Of a stretch of DNA of 64,000 bases, positions 1 to 7,657 are shown piece after piece. How positions within the stretch are numbered: the stretch's first letter is position 1; every line of letters begins with the position of its first letter. The DNA is taken from NCBI GenBank assembly GCA_024640345.1, contig JAHEFD010000003.1:1-64000 (forward strand). The letters run 5' to 3'. The notes under the pieces were generated by a model. That model made no database searches. It saw nothing but the letters and a program-made list of their open reading frames with translations, and was not told the origin of the DNA. This DNA is from Woeseiaceae bacterium (GTDB taxonomy: Bacteria > Pseudomonadota > Gammaproteobacteria > Steroidobacterales > Woeseiaceae). Both the position numbers and the translations under genes were made by a program.

Positions 1-2
1 TG

Positions 3-407
3 CTCTCAACTCAGTTGCGCACGCCGGACAATCAGCTGGTTGTGGTCTCCAACAATTCGGTCTGGGGCGACGTTATTACGAACGTGACCGGGAACGACCA
101 GCGTCGTGTCGATCTCGTTTTTGGAATCGGCTACGGCGACGATGTCGAAAAGGCGCAAGGTATCCTCGAAAATATTCTCGAAGAACATGAAATGGTTCTG
201 GAGGACCCGAAACCGGTCATCAAGCTGCATGAGCTGGGCGACTCGTCGGTTAACTTCGTATGCCGGCCCTGGACCAAAACCGAGAACTACTGGGATGTTT
301 ACTGGGACGTTACCCGCGAGGTCAAACGTCGCTTCGATGCCGAAGGTATTTCGATTCCCTTTCCGCAGCGGGACGTGCATATCTACCAGCAACCTGCAGG
401 CGCCTGA
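3..407 (+). CDS. MscS-family mechanosensitive channel, C-terminal part (5' truncated)
   Basis: Open from the first bases to a TGA at 405-407, so about 134 C-terminal residues are present and the true start lies before the window. The visible part has the MscS beta-domain signature (TPDNQLVVVSN followed by W-G-D-V-I-T-N) and the cytoplasmic alpha/beta domain, ending with the family-typical ISIPFPQRDVHI. MscS channels open under membrane tension and release solutes during osmotic downshock. The transmembrane helices are not in view, so the subfamily cannot be assigned. An internal ATG at 15 is not the start because the family motif is already running there. No clear terminator follows; a decayed tRNA-Phe copy begins 13 bases after the stop. 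Confidence 0.9.
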   Translation, partial: LSTQLRTPDNQLVVVSNNSVWGDVITNVTGNDQRRVDLVFGIGYGDDVEKAQGILENILEEHEMVLEDPKPVIKLHELGDSSVNFVCRPWTKTENYWDVYWDVTREVKRRFDAEGISIPFPQRDVHIYQQPAGA

Positions 408-419
408 CGCGAGAGGCAA

Positions 420-500
420 TGGCCAGGGCGAAGAGGCACCGACATGCGGATTTTCAATCTGCTGCTCTACCCTGCGGCTTTGCGACCCCGCTACCTAGCC
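420..500 (-). pseudogene. Decayed tRNA-Phe copy
   Basis: On the minus strand this stretch aligns with the intact tRNA-Phe at 857-932. It keeps recognisable acceptor ends (tggccaggg at the 3' side, ctacctagcc at the 5' side) and the anticodon arm gcggattttcaatctgc. The T arm is damaged, and the D arm is replaced by a longer GC-rich insert at about 471-490. It cannot fold as a tRNA. A second degraded copy with a related insert lies at 955-1010, so these look like old duplications rather than chance similarity. Confidence 0.7.
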
Positions 501-544
501 CAAAATAAAGAAGGCCCCTAAAGATTAGGATCTTTCTTGAATGA

Positions 545-700
545 TGGTGGCCAGGGGCGGATCAGTTCGCGAAGCGAACTAAGACGGCGAAGCCGCCCGC
601 AGGGTGAGAATCGCCCCAAGGCGATTCGAATCAATCGAACGTGGTTCTTAGCTAATGGTCGCAGATACGACAAAGCCCCTTCACGGGGCTTTGTTGAATC
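545..700. repeat. 156-bp tandem unit A, beginning with the tRNA-Phe 3' end
   Basis: The unit starts with the 17 bases tggtggccaggggcgga, identical to the 3' end (CCA plus acceptor and T-arm side) of the tRNA-Phe at 857-873, then diverges. The rest is a chain of hairpins: agttcgc/gcgaact, a GGCG/CGCC stem, gaatcgcc/ggcgattc, and at 672-692 a terminator-like aaagcccc/ggggcttt stem. It is about 98 percent identical (three differences seen) to unit B directly downstream. Duplication of the tRNA tail with its downstream region, or repeated insertion at a tRNA 3' end, would explain it. Confidence 0.85.
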
Positions 701-856
701 TGGTGGCCAGGGGCGGATCAGCTCGCGAAGCGAACTAAGACGGCGAAGCCGCCCGCAGGGTGAGAATCGCCCCAAGGCGATTCGAATCAATCGAACGTGG
801 TTCTCAGCTACTGGTCGCAGATACGACAAAGCCCCTTCACGGGGCTTTGTTGAATC
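701..856. repeat. 156-bp tandem unit B, beginning with the tRNA-Phe 3' end
   Basis: Second copy of the 156-bp unit, directly abutting the tRNA-Phe gene. It again begins with the 17-base tRNA tail (701-717) and ends with the hairpin at 828-848, so the 17-mer occurs at exactly 545, 701 and 857. The only differences from unit A that I see are single bases near 721, 806 and 812. Near-identity argues for a recent duplication or strong homogenisation. Confidence 0.85.
828..848 (-). terminator. Putative terminator of tRNA-Phe
   Basis: Perfect stem AAAGCCCC/GGGGCTTT with a 5-base loop, 9 bases downstream of the CCA end of tRNA-Phe on the minus strand. The U-run after the stem is short (TTTGTCG), so termination may be incomplete. 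The same hairpin is repeated at 672-692 in unit A. Confidence 0.6.
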
Positions 857-932
<76 letters not shown>

Positions 933-954
933 ATACTTGGTCTGTCTTCATCAG

Positions 955-1010
955 GACGCGGATTTTCAGTCCTTGCCTACCTTGTCGCTTCGCGACCCCG
1001 CTACCTGGCC
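955..1010 (-). pseudogene. Second decayed tRNA-Phe fragment
   Basis: Minus-strand remnant of tRNA-Phe: the anticodon-arm sequence (gacgcggattttcagtcc) and the 5' acceptor/D-arm boundary (ctacctggcc) are preserved. The D arm is replaced by a small perfect hairpin GTCGC-TTC-GCGAC at 984-996, related to the insert in the copy at 420-500. The T arm and the 3' acceptor strand are missing. It runs directly into the REP array at 1011. Confidence 0.65.
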
Positions 1011-1310
1011 GTTTGATCGCGGCTGGAAGCCGCTCCTACAACGGATGTTCTGTCCTTGCCGTGTGATCGCGGCTGGAAGCCGCTCCTACAACGGATATTC
1101 TGTCCTGGCCGTGTGATCGCGGCTGGAAGCCGCTCCTACAACGGATATTCTGTCCTGGCCGTTTGATCGCGGCTGGAAGCCGCTCCTACAACGGATATTC
1201 TGTCCTGGCCGTGTGATCGCGGCTGGAAGCCGCTCCTACAACGGATGTTCTGTCCTGGCCGTTTGTTCGCGGCTGGAAGCCGCTCCTACAACGGATTTTC
1301 AGATCGCCGC
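1011..1310. repeat. 50-bp-period tandem array of REP palindromes
   Basis: Six units of exactly 50 bp, with the core gatcgcggctggaagccgc starting at 1015, 1065, 1115, 1165, 1215 and (gttcgc variant) 1265. A seventh, shorter unit at 1303-1337 follows at a 38-bp step. On the minus strand each core reads GTAGGAGCGGCTTCCAGCCGCGATC-like, with a GTAG tetranucleotide and a GCGGCT/AGCCGC hairpin: the layout of REP elements mobilised by RAYT (IS200-like) transposases. The 25-bp linkers (acggatattctgtcctggccg) resemble a shortened tRNA-Phe anticodon-acceptor fragment. No RAYT gene is in the window. Confidence 0.85.
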
Positions 1311-1337
1311 TGGAAGCCGCTCCTACAGCAGATTTTC

Positions 1338-1529
1338 AGCGGGACTCCAGCGAGCGGGGTATTAGACCGATGTTGCCCAATTCAGTCAAGGAGAACGGGT
1401 CGGTTCAGGCCTGAGGGGCCGGTATTGGCATGGATATCGGCCGATTCGCGTCATTTTCTCCGAAAAATCAGGCACCCGGGCCATGGCAGGTTGCCTGCAT
1501 ACACGGGATTCAACGGCTGTTTTTTCCCG
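1338..1529. other. Intergenic remainder, no feature seen
   Basis: After the last REP core the sequence to the next stop codon (1530) shows no further repeat, no convincing reading frame and no strong terminator. It is simply downstream of the minus-strand TPR gene. Confidence 0.5.
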
Positions 1530-2429
1530 TCAGTTCCGCAGCTGCAAAAGCTCCGTTTCAGCCGGCCAATAGCCTTGCGACGAGCCGGCAACGAGGTCCT
1601 GCAACATCGCCTCTGCCTTTTCCGCTCGTCCCTCGATGAGGTGCACCATCGCCACAGCAAATTTTGCATTCAAGCCGGCGCGCGGGAGAAGTTCCTCCTC
1701 GCCAAGCGTGCGTTTGAAGAATCGTATTCCGTCGTAATAGTCGTGGTTCTCGACAAGCTCGAGGCCCTCGGGAATCGCGCCGACCACGGCCTTTGCCTCA
1801 TCGTGTCGACCCAGTTTCCGAAGCGCCAGGTACTGCCAGTACCCTGTCGCAACGCGGCGGTCATCATGCGCCACTAAAGGCTCGGCGGCCGCCCGGGTCA
1901 TTCCGTCCAGCGTTGCCTGGTAGTCGCCCACAGCCCAGCTGGTCTGGCCCAGGTAATAATGGATGTTGGAGCGATAGGACCCGAGATACTGGTGGCGCGC
2001 GTTGATGATGCCATCCGGCTCATAGCTGTCCTGGATGCCCTCGACCAGTTGTGCCGCACGTTGGTAGTCCGCAATCGCGCGTTCAAACTGGCGATTCCGG
2101 GCAAGATGCCGGCCGCGAAACCGCAGCAGTTTGTAACTGTCCGGAAACTGTTCCAGCCCGGCCGTGAATACGTCGACTGCCTCGCCATTGCGCGCGAGAT
2201 AGCCAAGCCGCCTGCCCAACCAGATGTGCGAGTCCTCGCGCTCCGGCGCCACCTCCATGACGGCCCTGGCGATCTCCAAGTCCTTCTCAAGTCTTGCGCG
2301 CGTCGCAGCGCTCCAGGCTGGTTCCGTAATGGGCGTGCCGATCAGGGTCTCCGTCACCGTTTCCTCGGCCATCGCACCACCGCTCGTCGTCACGCAAAAC
2401 AATATCGCCAGGGAAATTAATCGTCGCAT
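1530..2429 (-). CDS. Secreted TPR-repeat protein
   Basis: 299 residues. An N-terminal signal peptide (MRRLISLAILFCVTTSGG, cleaved after AMA) is followed by TPR-like helical repeats. The clearest runs are SHIWLGRRLGYLARNGEAV, AVDVFTAGLEQFPDSYKLL and RHLARNRQFERAIADYQRA. TPR arrays are protein-binding scaffolds; no catalytic domain is visible, so partner and process are unknown and a periplasmic location is inferred. An upstream in-frame ATG exists at 2447, but the ATG at 2429 has GGAA seven bases before it and starts the signal peptide. The gene is paralogous to the divergent gene at 2504-3433: both share the IWLGRR motif and the repeat layout, and they are separated by 74 bp. Confidence 0.85.
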   Translation of the reverse strand: MRRLISLAILFCVTTSGGAMAEETVTETLIGTPITEPAWSAATRARLEKDLEIARAVMEVAPEREDSHIWLGRRLGYLARNGEAVDVFTAGLEQFPDSYKLLRFRGRHLARNRQFERAIADYQRAAQLVEGIQDSYEPDGIINARHQYLGSYRSNIHYYLGQTSWAVGDYQATLDGMTRAAAEPLVAHDDRRVATGYWQYLALRKLGRHDEAKAVVGAIPEGLELVENHDYYDGIRFFKRTLGEEELLPRAGLNAKFAVAMVHLIEGRAEKAEAMLQDLVAGSSQGYWPAETELLQLRN

Positions 2430-2503
2430 GTCACATTCCGGTTGCATTCAAAGGCGCCAGCTTATCAAATCATCAGACCAGCAATGACCCACCGGGGGCT
2501 CCA

Positions 2504-3433
2504 ATGATTCGAACAGCGTTCTTCATCACACTCGCCTTATTCTCCACGACCACGTTTGCGCAGGCGGATACGTCGATATTGCCCGAGGTGCCCGATGGCG
2601 TTCAGGCCATCTCACTGCTGGGCGAAGAACTAAGGTCGGGCGAACCAGGTGAACGGGTGCTCGAAAACCTGGCAGCGGCCCGCGCCGAATACGAGAAAGA
2701 CCCGAACGATGCCGACAACATCATCTGGCTCGGCCGGCGCATTGCTTATACAGGAGACTATCGTGGTGCAATTGAGGTCTTCTCCGAGGGCATCGAAAAG
2801 CACCCGGACGATGCCCGTTTCTATCGGCATCGCGGCCACCGTTATATCTCCATTCGCGAACTCGATCGCGCGATCGCTGATTTCGAGCACGCTGCCACGC
2901 TGATTGCGGGTACAAAAGACGAAGTCGAACCTGACGGCGCACCCAATGCCGCCGGCATTCCGGTCAGCACGTTGCATTCGAACATCTGGTATCACCTGGG
3001 GCTGGCCTATTACCTGAAGGGCGATCTCGACAATGCCCTGCGTGTCTACGAAATCGCCATGGCACAAACACCAAACGACGACATGCGGGTTGCCACCACG
3101 CACTGGCACTACATGACGCTGCGGCTGCTCGGACGTGATGAAGAAGCGCGCGCCGTGCTCGAGCCCATTCACGAGGACATGAACGTCATCGAAAGCATGC
3201 CCTACCACCAGCTTTGCCTTTTATACAAAGGTGAGTCAGAGACGGGCACGGTGCTCACCGCGAACGTCACCGATGCCGGTGGTGATTCAGCCATGTACGG
3301 AATTGCGAACTGGCACTACTACAACGGTCGACTGGACGAAGCCAGGGCCGGATTCGGAGAGATGATTGAGAAAAGCGGCTGGGCGTCCTTCGGCCGTTTG
3401 GCCGCGGAATCTGATCTCGCGCGGAAATACTAG
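2504..3433 (+). CDS. Secreted TPR-repeat protein (paralogue of the divergent neighbour)
   Basis: 309 residues with a signal peptide (MIRTAFFITLALFSTTTFAQA) and TPR-like repeats over roughly residues 45-210. Recognisable pieces are IIWLGRRIAYTGDYRGAIEV, RHRGHRYISIRELDRAIADF and IWYHLGLAYYLKGDLDNALR. It parallels the neighbouring minus-strand protein segment by segment (IWLGRR, RAIADxxxAA, MRVATxxWxYxxLRxLGRxxEA), so the pair arose by inverted duplication. The role is unknown; probably a periplasmic scaffold. The two genes are divergent and share a 74-bp promoter region, which suggests joint control. Confidence 0.85.
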   Translation: MIRTAFFITLALFSTTTFAQADTSILPEVPDGVQAISLLGEELRSGEPGERVLENLAAARAEYEKDPNDADNIIWLGRRIAYTGDYRGAIEVFSEGIEKHPDDARFYRHRGHRYISIRELDRAIADFEHAATLIAGTKDEVEPDGAPNAAGIPVSTLHSNIWYHLGLAYYLKGDLDNALRVYEIAMAQTPNDDMRVATTHWHYMTLRLLGRDEEARAVLEPIHEDMNVIESMPYHQLCLLYKGESETGTVLTANVTDAGGDSAMYGIANWHYYNGRLDEARAGFGEMIEKSGWASFGRLAAESDLARKY

Positions 3434-3473
3434 CGAGAGCAACCAACAGGAAAAAGTGATGCGGAAGGCGTCA

Positions 3474-4130
3474 TCAGCCTGTTGACCAGGCATTCGAGTG
3501 GATGTGGCTGATCTTGTCTGCCAGTTGCAGGCGGTAGAACCGGCGCAGTTCCGCCAGTGCGCCCTCGCTGTCCTCAAGTATTCCGGGGCGCAGACGGCGG
3601 CAGAAACGGGCCGCGTAATCGTTGGCAGCCCGGTATCGGGCAGACTGTTCTTCATCCAGGTCGTGGCGAAATCTCACCATGTCGAAGAGTCGCTGGAAGA
3701 GCTCGTTCAGCATGTCCGGGTCGCGTTGTTCCCGAGCCAGGTGCATAGTGCTCACGAACTTGTCCACCTCCGCCTGCAGTTCGAGCTCGAGCAGCGACAC
3801 CGTTCGGTCCTGGCTGGCCTTCCAGACAACGTAATTGAAGTGACTCAAACCTTCGATCACTTTGCACAGGTCATCGAGTTGTTCAGCGCGCAGCTCATCC
3901 AGCGGGTTGGCCGATTCAAGTCGGCTCAGGATCTCGCTGTCGAGATAAAGCGACAATGAAAGTCCGTCGTCTTCCTCGCACATCAAAAGCGTTTCGCCCG
4001 TGCGGGCCGAATTGATGCCGTTCGACAGCAACTGTGCCAGGGTTTCATCCGTGATCAGGAACTGGCGAACGTCGTGGCAGGACGCCGTCTGGTAAATGTC
4101 ATGCAACTGGCGTTGTAGTTCCGCCAGCAT
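3474..4130 (-). CDS. Conserved hypothetical protein, second gene of a pair
   Basis: 218 residues, mostly helical and acidic, with no signal peptide or membrane segment. I do not recognise a named domain. Visible stretches such as DDLCKVIEGLSHFNYVVWKA and DMLNELFQRLFDMVRFRHDL suggest a soluble alpha-helical cytoplasmic protein. The ATG at 4130 was chosen over one at 4172: it has AAGG seven bases upstream and begins one base after the stop of the preceding gene, the usual spacing for translational coupling. The tight pairing with the 209-residue gene upstream implies a shared role. Confidence 0.75.
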   Translation of the reverse strand: MLAELQRQLHDIYQTASCHDVRQFLITDETLAQLLSNGINSARTGETLLMCEEDDGLSLSLYLDSEILSRLESANPLDELRAEQLDDLCKVIEGLSHFNYVVWKASQDRTVSLLELELQAEVDKFVSTMHLAREQRDPDMLNELFQRLFDMVRFRHDLDEEQSARYRAANDYAARFCRRLRPGILEDSEGALAELRRFYRLQLADKISHIHSNAWSTG

Positions 4131-4131
4131 G

Positions 4132-4761
4132 CTAATGCCTTCGAACACCCGCGCCGGAAATCGGCACAACACCGTTCTTCTTGAGGATTGCCTGCGCGCG
4201 GCGACTGCCGGTCTTCAGCCAGACTTCATAGGTTCGCAGCAGATCGACTTCGGAGGCATCCTTCGCCCCCTCGCTCACCTCGTTCAGCACATCAACCAGC
4301 ACCTGGAACTTCTGTGCGAGCTCGCGGAAAACCGTGGCGAACGTATTGCCCCGCAACGTGCCACGAACTTCCTCGGATAATGAGCCATAGGCACTGCCGC
4401 CCATGTAGATGTAGTAATCGACGTCGACCGCCCTGGTCGCCAGGCTGTTGGCAAAAAAACCGGATATGAAGAGTGCGACATCGCCAATTCGTCGCAGGAT
4501 GGAATTTCGATGCTCGACGCTTTCCGCGTCCGATGCATCTGCAAGCATCAGTGCAAGTGGCCGGATGCCGTAGCATTCACCATCGTCTTCGTAAAGTTCA
4601 TCGGAGCGGGCGAAGGTCGTCAGCAGGTTGACGACATAGTGAGCGGCGTGGGGATCGATGTCGACTCGCTGGCGCGCAAGGACATCTTCAATTGAGGCGC
4701 GAAAGTAATCCTGCAGGTTTCGCACCGTAACAAGCTGTTCTGTCCCGCGGTTATCGATCAT
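4132..4761 (-). CDS. Conserved hypothetical protein, first gene of a pair
   Basis: 209 residues, soluble, no signal peptide, no domain that I can name. The middle (RRIGDVALFISGFFANSLAT, then VDVDYYIYMGGSAYGSLSE) is the most distinctive part and looks like a conserved core; the C-terminus is basic. It is followed after one base by the 218-residue gene and has its own AT-rich upstream region (taatatataa near 4795), so the two form a small operon. No neighbour gives a functional clue. Confidence 0.75.
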   Translation of the reverse strand: MIDNRGTEQLVTVRNLQDYFRASIEDVLARQRVDIDPHAAHYVVNLLTTFARSDELYEDDGECYGIRPLALMLADASDAESVEHRNSILRRIGDVALFISGFFANSLATRAVDVDYYIYMGGSAYGSLSEEVRGTLRGNTFATVFRELAQKFQVLVDVLNEVSEGAKDASEVDLLRTYEVWLKTGSRRAQAILKKNGVVPISGAGVRRH

Positions 4762-4952
4762 CGGATATCACCCTCAACTCAATCGAACGCCATTAATATA
4801 TAACTTAATCCGATCCCGTTTCGCGTGACCCGGTTCACGGTACCCGGATCTGCCGCTGGCGTGCTAGCCCGGTCAATCTTTGCCCGGAAGCAAAATGCGC
4901 AACAGGGCCCTGGTTTCTGGCGAATGGTGGCTTTTTTCAGTTAACCCTTAAT

Positions 4953-4981
4953 AAAAAAGAAAAGCCGGGCAGAGCCCGGCT
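4953..4981 (-). terminator. Rho-independent terminator of mscL
   Basis: On the minus strand AGCCGGGC-TCT-GCCCGGCT is followed by TTTTCTTTTTT: an 8-bp GC-rich stem with a 3-base loop and a U-rich tail, 33 bases after the mscL stop. Confidence 0.9.
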
Positions 4982-5013
4982 AGTCGAAGTAATTCATCGA
5001 AGGCAGGAGGGCG

Positions 5014-5433
5014 TCAGCTTTTGGCTTTCAGCGCATCCCTGATTTCGGTCAAGAGCTCCACTTCGGCCGATGGCTTGGCCGGCTCTGCCGGTTTTTCTTC
5101 TTCCTTTTTCTGCATCTTGTTCATGCCCCGAATGATCATGAAAATCGCAAACGCCACGATGACGAAATCCAGGACGGTATTGATGAACATGCCATAGTTA
5201 ATCGTTGCCGCACCGGCTTCCTTGGCAGCAGCCAGCGAGGCATATTCACCACCGGAAATATTGATGAAGAGCTGGCTGAAATCGACCTTGCCCATCAGCA
5301 ATCCAATCGGCGGCATGACGACATCGGCAACCAGCGAGCTGACGATTTTTCCAAAGGAGGCGCCGATGATGATACCAACGGCCATGTCGACCACGTTACC
5401 GCGCATCGCAAATTTCTTGAATTCATTAAGCAT
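5014..5433 (-). CDS. mscL: Large-conductance mechanosensitive channel MscL
   Basis: 139 residues, the usual length. The N-terminus [20 protein letters not shown] leads into TM1 (about residues 15-45, [20 protein letters not shown] with the pore-lining glycines). A periplasmic loop and TM2 (about 75-102, [20 protein letters not shown]) follow, then a charged cytoplasmic tail ([13 protein letters not shown]) and the C-terminal helix. It forms a homopentameric emergency pore in the inner membrane that opens at near-lytic tension. The start is supported by GGGGAA nine bases upstream. It is a single-gene unit with its own terminator at 4953-4981. An unrelated MscS-type channel is encoded at the left edge of the window. 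Confidence 0.97.
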   Translation of the reverse strand: MLNEFKKFAMRGNVVDMAVGIIIGASFGKIVSSLVADVVMPPIGLLMGKVDFSQLFINISGGEYASLAAAKEAGAATINYGMFINTVLDFVIVAFAIFMIIRGMNKMQKKEEEKPAEPAKPSAEVELLTEIRDALKAKS

Positions 5434-5574
5434 TGATATTCCCCAAAGATTGCGGCGGCAGCCACGCGACTAACGCCTGTTAGAGTTTGTTTTTGACCTC
5501 GTGAGTATAGCGATGCGCATTCGCTGCAACCACCGCAGCGGCGTCGGGAAAATGGTATTTGAAGCGTGCGGGAA

Positions 5575-5601
5575 ATAAAAAAGCCGGGCTTTCGCCCGGC
5601 T
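5575..5601 (-). terminator. Rho-independent terminator of ald
   Basis: Minus-strand stem AGCCGGGC-GAAA-GCCCGGCT (8 bp, tetraloop) followed by TTTTTTATTT, 31 bases after the ald stop. It has the same stem sequence as the mscL terminator 620 bp away. Confidence 0.9.
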
Positions 5602-5631
5602 GAATAAACTGCCCGATCAAGGGGGAGTAGA

Positions 5632-6753
5632 TCAGGCTGCTTGTAAAGCGTCGCTTGCCGAGAGGTAGTCATAACCCAGGTCGTGGGCAACTGCCTCGTG
5701 ATTGACATGACCGGCGTGAACGTTCAGCCCGTTTGCGAGATGCGGGTCACGGCGTAATGCTTCGCGCCAACCCAGGTTCGCAAGGCTCTTCACAAACGGC
5801 AACGTTACATTGGTCAATGCAAACGTCGACGTTCTCGGAACGGCACCTGGCATGTTCGTTACGCAGTAATGAACGACGTCATCGACTGTGTAAGTCGGCT
5901 CAGCGTGAGTGGTCGGCCGGCTGGTTTCGAAGCAGCCGCCCTGATCAATTGAAATATCAACCAGGACCGAACCGGGTCGCATTTGCCTGACGTGCTCCGC
6001 TGAAACCAGCTTCGGCGCCGCCGCCCCTGCAACCAACACTGCGCCGATAATCAGGTCCGCATCCGGAACCAGCGTATCAACGGCATGTTTTGTAGAATAT
6101 TCTGTCCTGACTCGTCCCCCGTAAAGGTCGTTGATCTCGCGCAAACGTGGTACTGATCGATCCAGTATCGTCACCTGCGCTCCAAGCCCGACGGCCATCT
6201 CGGCCGCATTCGTGCCAGCAACGCCACCGCCAATAACCAGCACCTTACCTGGCGCTACACCGGGCACTCCGCCCAGCAATACACCACAACCACCGTTCGC
6301 TTTCTGCATTGCGAACGCGCCTGCCTGGATGGACAAACGACCGGCAACTTCACTCATCGGCGTCAAAAGCGGCAAAGAACCGTCTTTTGCCGTGACGGTC
6401 TCATAGGCGATTGCCGTGGTACCCGATTTAACCAGCGCGTCTGCCTGGGCAGGATCTGCCGCCAAATGAAGATAGGTGAACAGGACCTGGTCCGGGCGAA
6501 GCATGCCGCACTCAGCCAGCTGCGGTTCTTTGACTTTTACAATCATGTCCGCCGCGGCATATACCTCTTTTGCGGTAGCGACAACCCTGGCGCCTGCTTC
6601 CGTGTAGTCTGCATCCGTCATGCCGATGCCAGCGCCCGCGTTCGTCTCGACAATGACTTCATGGCCATCATGGACGAGCTCCCGCACACCTGCCGGCACC
6701 ATGCCAACACGGTATTCCAGAATCTTGATTTCCTTCGGTACGCCAATCTTCAT
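5632..6753 (-). CDS. ald: Alanine dehydrogenase
   Basis: 373 residues, matching the family. It catalyses reversible oxidative deamination of L-alanine to pyruvate with NAD. The N-terminus MKIGVPKEIKILEYRVGMVP is diagnostic. Substrate-binding and catalytic residues are visible in MIVKVKEPQ (Lys) and FTYLHLAAD (His). The Rossmann fold begins at GGGVAGTNAAEMAVGLGAQV and the C-terminus carries NVTLPFVKSLANLGW. The start at 6753 is chosen over 6786 because it fits the family and has GGGGGA upstream. It is divergent from an Lrp/AsnC regulator at 6901, a common arrangement in which the regulator responds to alanine and controls ald. Confidence 0.97.
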   Translation of the reverse strand: MKIGVPKEIKILEYRVGMVPAGVRELVHDGHEVIVETNAGAGIGMTDADYTEAGARVVATAKEVYAAADMIVKVKEPQLAECGMLRPDQVLFTYLHLAADPAQADALVKSGTTAIAYETVTAKDGSLPLLTPMSEVAGRLSIQAGAFAMQKANGGCGVLLGGVPGVAPGKVLVIGGGVAGTNAAEMAVGLGAQVTILDRSVPRLREINDLYGGRVRTEYSTKHAVDTLVPDADLIIGAVLVAGAAAPKLVSAEHVRQMRPGSVLVDISIDQGGCFETSRPTTHAEPTYTVDDVVHYCVTNMPGAVPRTSTFALTNVTLPFVKSLANLGWREALRRDPHLANGLNVHAGHVNHEAVAHDLGYDYLSASDALQAA

Positions 6754-6863
6754 GGCCGCTATCCCCCAAATTAGTGGTGTATACAATGTGGCGCACAGGA
6801 TACCGGCTTATATGCGCAATTCGCTTGCTGTTTCAGTGCCAAACGAGCCCGAATGTGGCATAT

Positions 6864-6893
6864 TCTGCGAACTCTACTCATATATTTCGCAGA
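6864..6893. promoter_or_regulatory. Inverted repeat, candidate Lrp/AldR operator
   Basis: TCTGCGAA (6864-6871) and TTCGCAGA (6886-6893) form a perfect 8-bp inverted repeat with a 14-base AT-rich spacer, ending 7 bases before the regulator's ATG and lying in the 147-bp gap to ald. Dyad sites in such gaps are typical targets for Lrp-family dimers; the assignment is by position and symmetry only. Confidence 0.5.
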
Positions 6894-6900
6894 TTCCGCT

Positions 6901-7362
6901 ATGACGCTGGACCGGTACGACAGGTTGATTCTGAAAGAGCTCCAGAAGGATGGCCGCATCAGCAATGTGCAGCTCGCCGCGACCGTGAACCTGTCGGAGT
7001 CCGCGTGCCTGCGGCGGGTCCGGGCACTGGAAAGCGAGGGCCTCATCGACCGCTACGTCGCCCTGCTCAGCCAGAAAGCCGTCGGCCTCACGGGTACGGT
7101 CTTCGTTCACATTGCGCTCCGGAGAGAGGAGCAGAGTGAGCTTGCGGCATTCGAGGAGGCCGTCAGGGATCTTCCGGAAGTGATGGAGTGCTACCTGATG
7201 ACCGGCGAGTTCGACTACCTGCTTCGCGTCGTCGTATCGGATATGGCCGATTTCGAGCGGCTGCACAACGAGGGCCTGACGCGACTGCCCGGCGTCTCCC
7301 GCGTCAATTCGAGTGTCGCGATCCGGACCGTGACGAAGACGACGGAGCTCCCGCTCGGCTGA
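6901..7362 (+). CDS. Lrp/AsnC-family transcriptional regulator
   Basis: 153 residues. The N-terminal winged helix-turn-helix (about residues 3-62, DRLILKELQKDGRISNVQLA) is followed by the C-terminal ligand-sensing RAM domain (about 70-145). That domain contains the conserved VMECYLMTGEFDYLLRVVV and the GVSRVNSSVAIRTV strand. Such proteins assemble as octamers that respond to amino acids. The ATG at 6901 fits the family start; the longer frame from 6853 adds 16 atypical residues. The divergent position next to ald suggests it is the alanine-responsive activator of that gene (AldR type), and a dyad lies just upstream. Confidence 0.93.
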   Translation: MTLDRYDRLILKELQKDGRISNVQLAATVNLSESACLRRVRALESEGLIDRYVALLSQKAVGLTGTVFVHIALRREEQSELAAFEEAVRDLPEVMECYLMTGEFDYLLRVVVSDMADFERLHNEGLTRLPGVSRVNSSVAIRTVTKTTELPLG

Positions 7363-7370
7363 CAGAAATT

Positions 7371-7387
7371 AAGGGGTCGGATCCCTT
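7371..7387. terminator. Weak bidirectional hairpin between convergent genes
   Basis: AAGGGG-TCGGA-TCCCTT (one G-T pair) lies in the 28 bp between the Lrp-type gene and yggX, which converge. The stem is short and no clean U-run follows, so terminator function is uncertain. Confidence 0.3.
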
Positions 7388-7390
7388 GCT

Positions 7391-7657
7391 CTATTCCGGA
7401 ACGAATTCTTTCGGCACGGCAGAGCCTTCGCCGAAAAAGAATTTCTCCATCTCGGTTTCAAGAAACTTGCGTGCTTCAGGCTCGATGGGGGTCAGCCGGT
7501 ATTCGTTGATCAGCATCGTCTGGTGGTTGACCCAGCGCTGCCACGCCTGCTTCGAAACGTTTTCATAAATTCTCTGCCCAAGCGCGCCGGGATACGGAGC
7601 GAAATCGAGGCCTTCCGCCTCCTCTTTGAGCATGATGCAATTAACTGTTCGGGCCAT
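7391..7657 (-). CDS. yggX: Probable Fe(2+)-trafficking protein YggX
   Basis: 88 residues, the standard length of the small YggX family. The N-terminal [19 protein letters not shown] contains the single conserved Cys7 used in protecting iron-sulfur clusters from oxidation. The middle has the typical [19 protein letters not shown]. It is linked to iron supply for labile Fe-S enzymes and oxidative stress resistance. The start lies 17 bp inside the end of mutY, the same mutY-yggX coupling known from E. coli; MutY itself is an Fe-S enzyme. Confidence 0.96.
   Translation of the reverse strand: MARTVNCIMLKEEAEGLDFAPYPGALGQRIYENVSKQAWQRWVNHQTMLINEYRLTPIEPEARKFLETEMEKFFFGEGSAVPKEFVPE

Noticed and set aside
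6-419. Minus-strand frame opposite the left-edge gene
   Set aside because: The plus strand encodes a clear MscS C-terminus; the antisense frame has no recognisable protein.
1011-1337. Regularly spaced repeats resembling a CRISPR array
   Set aside because: The spacers are nearly identical to one another, the period includes them, the repeat core is a REP hairpin and no cas gene is nearby.
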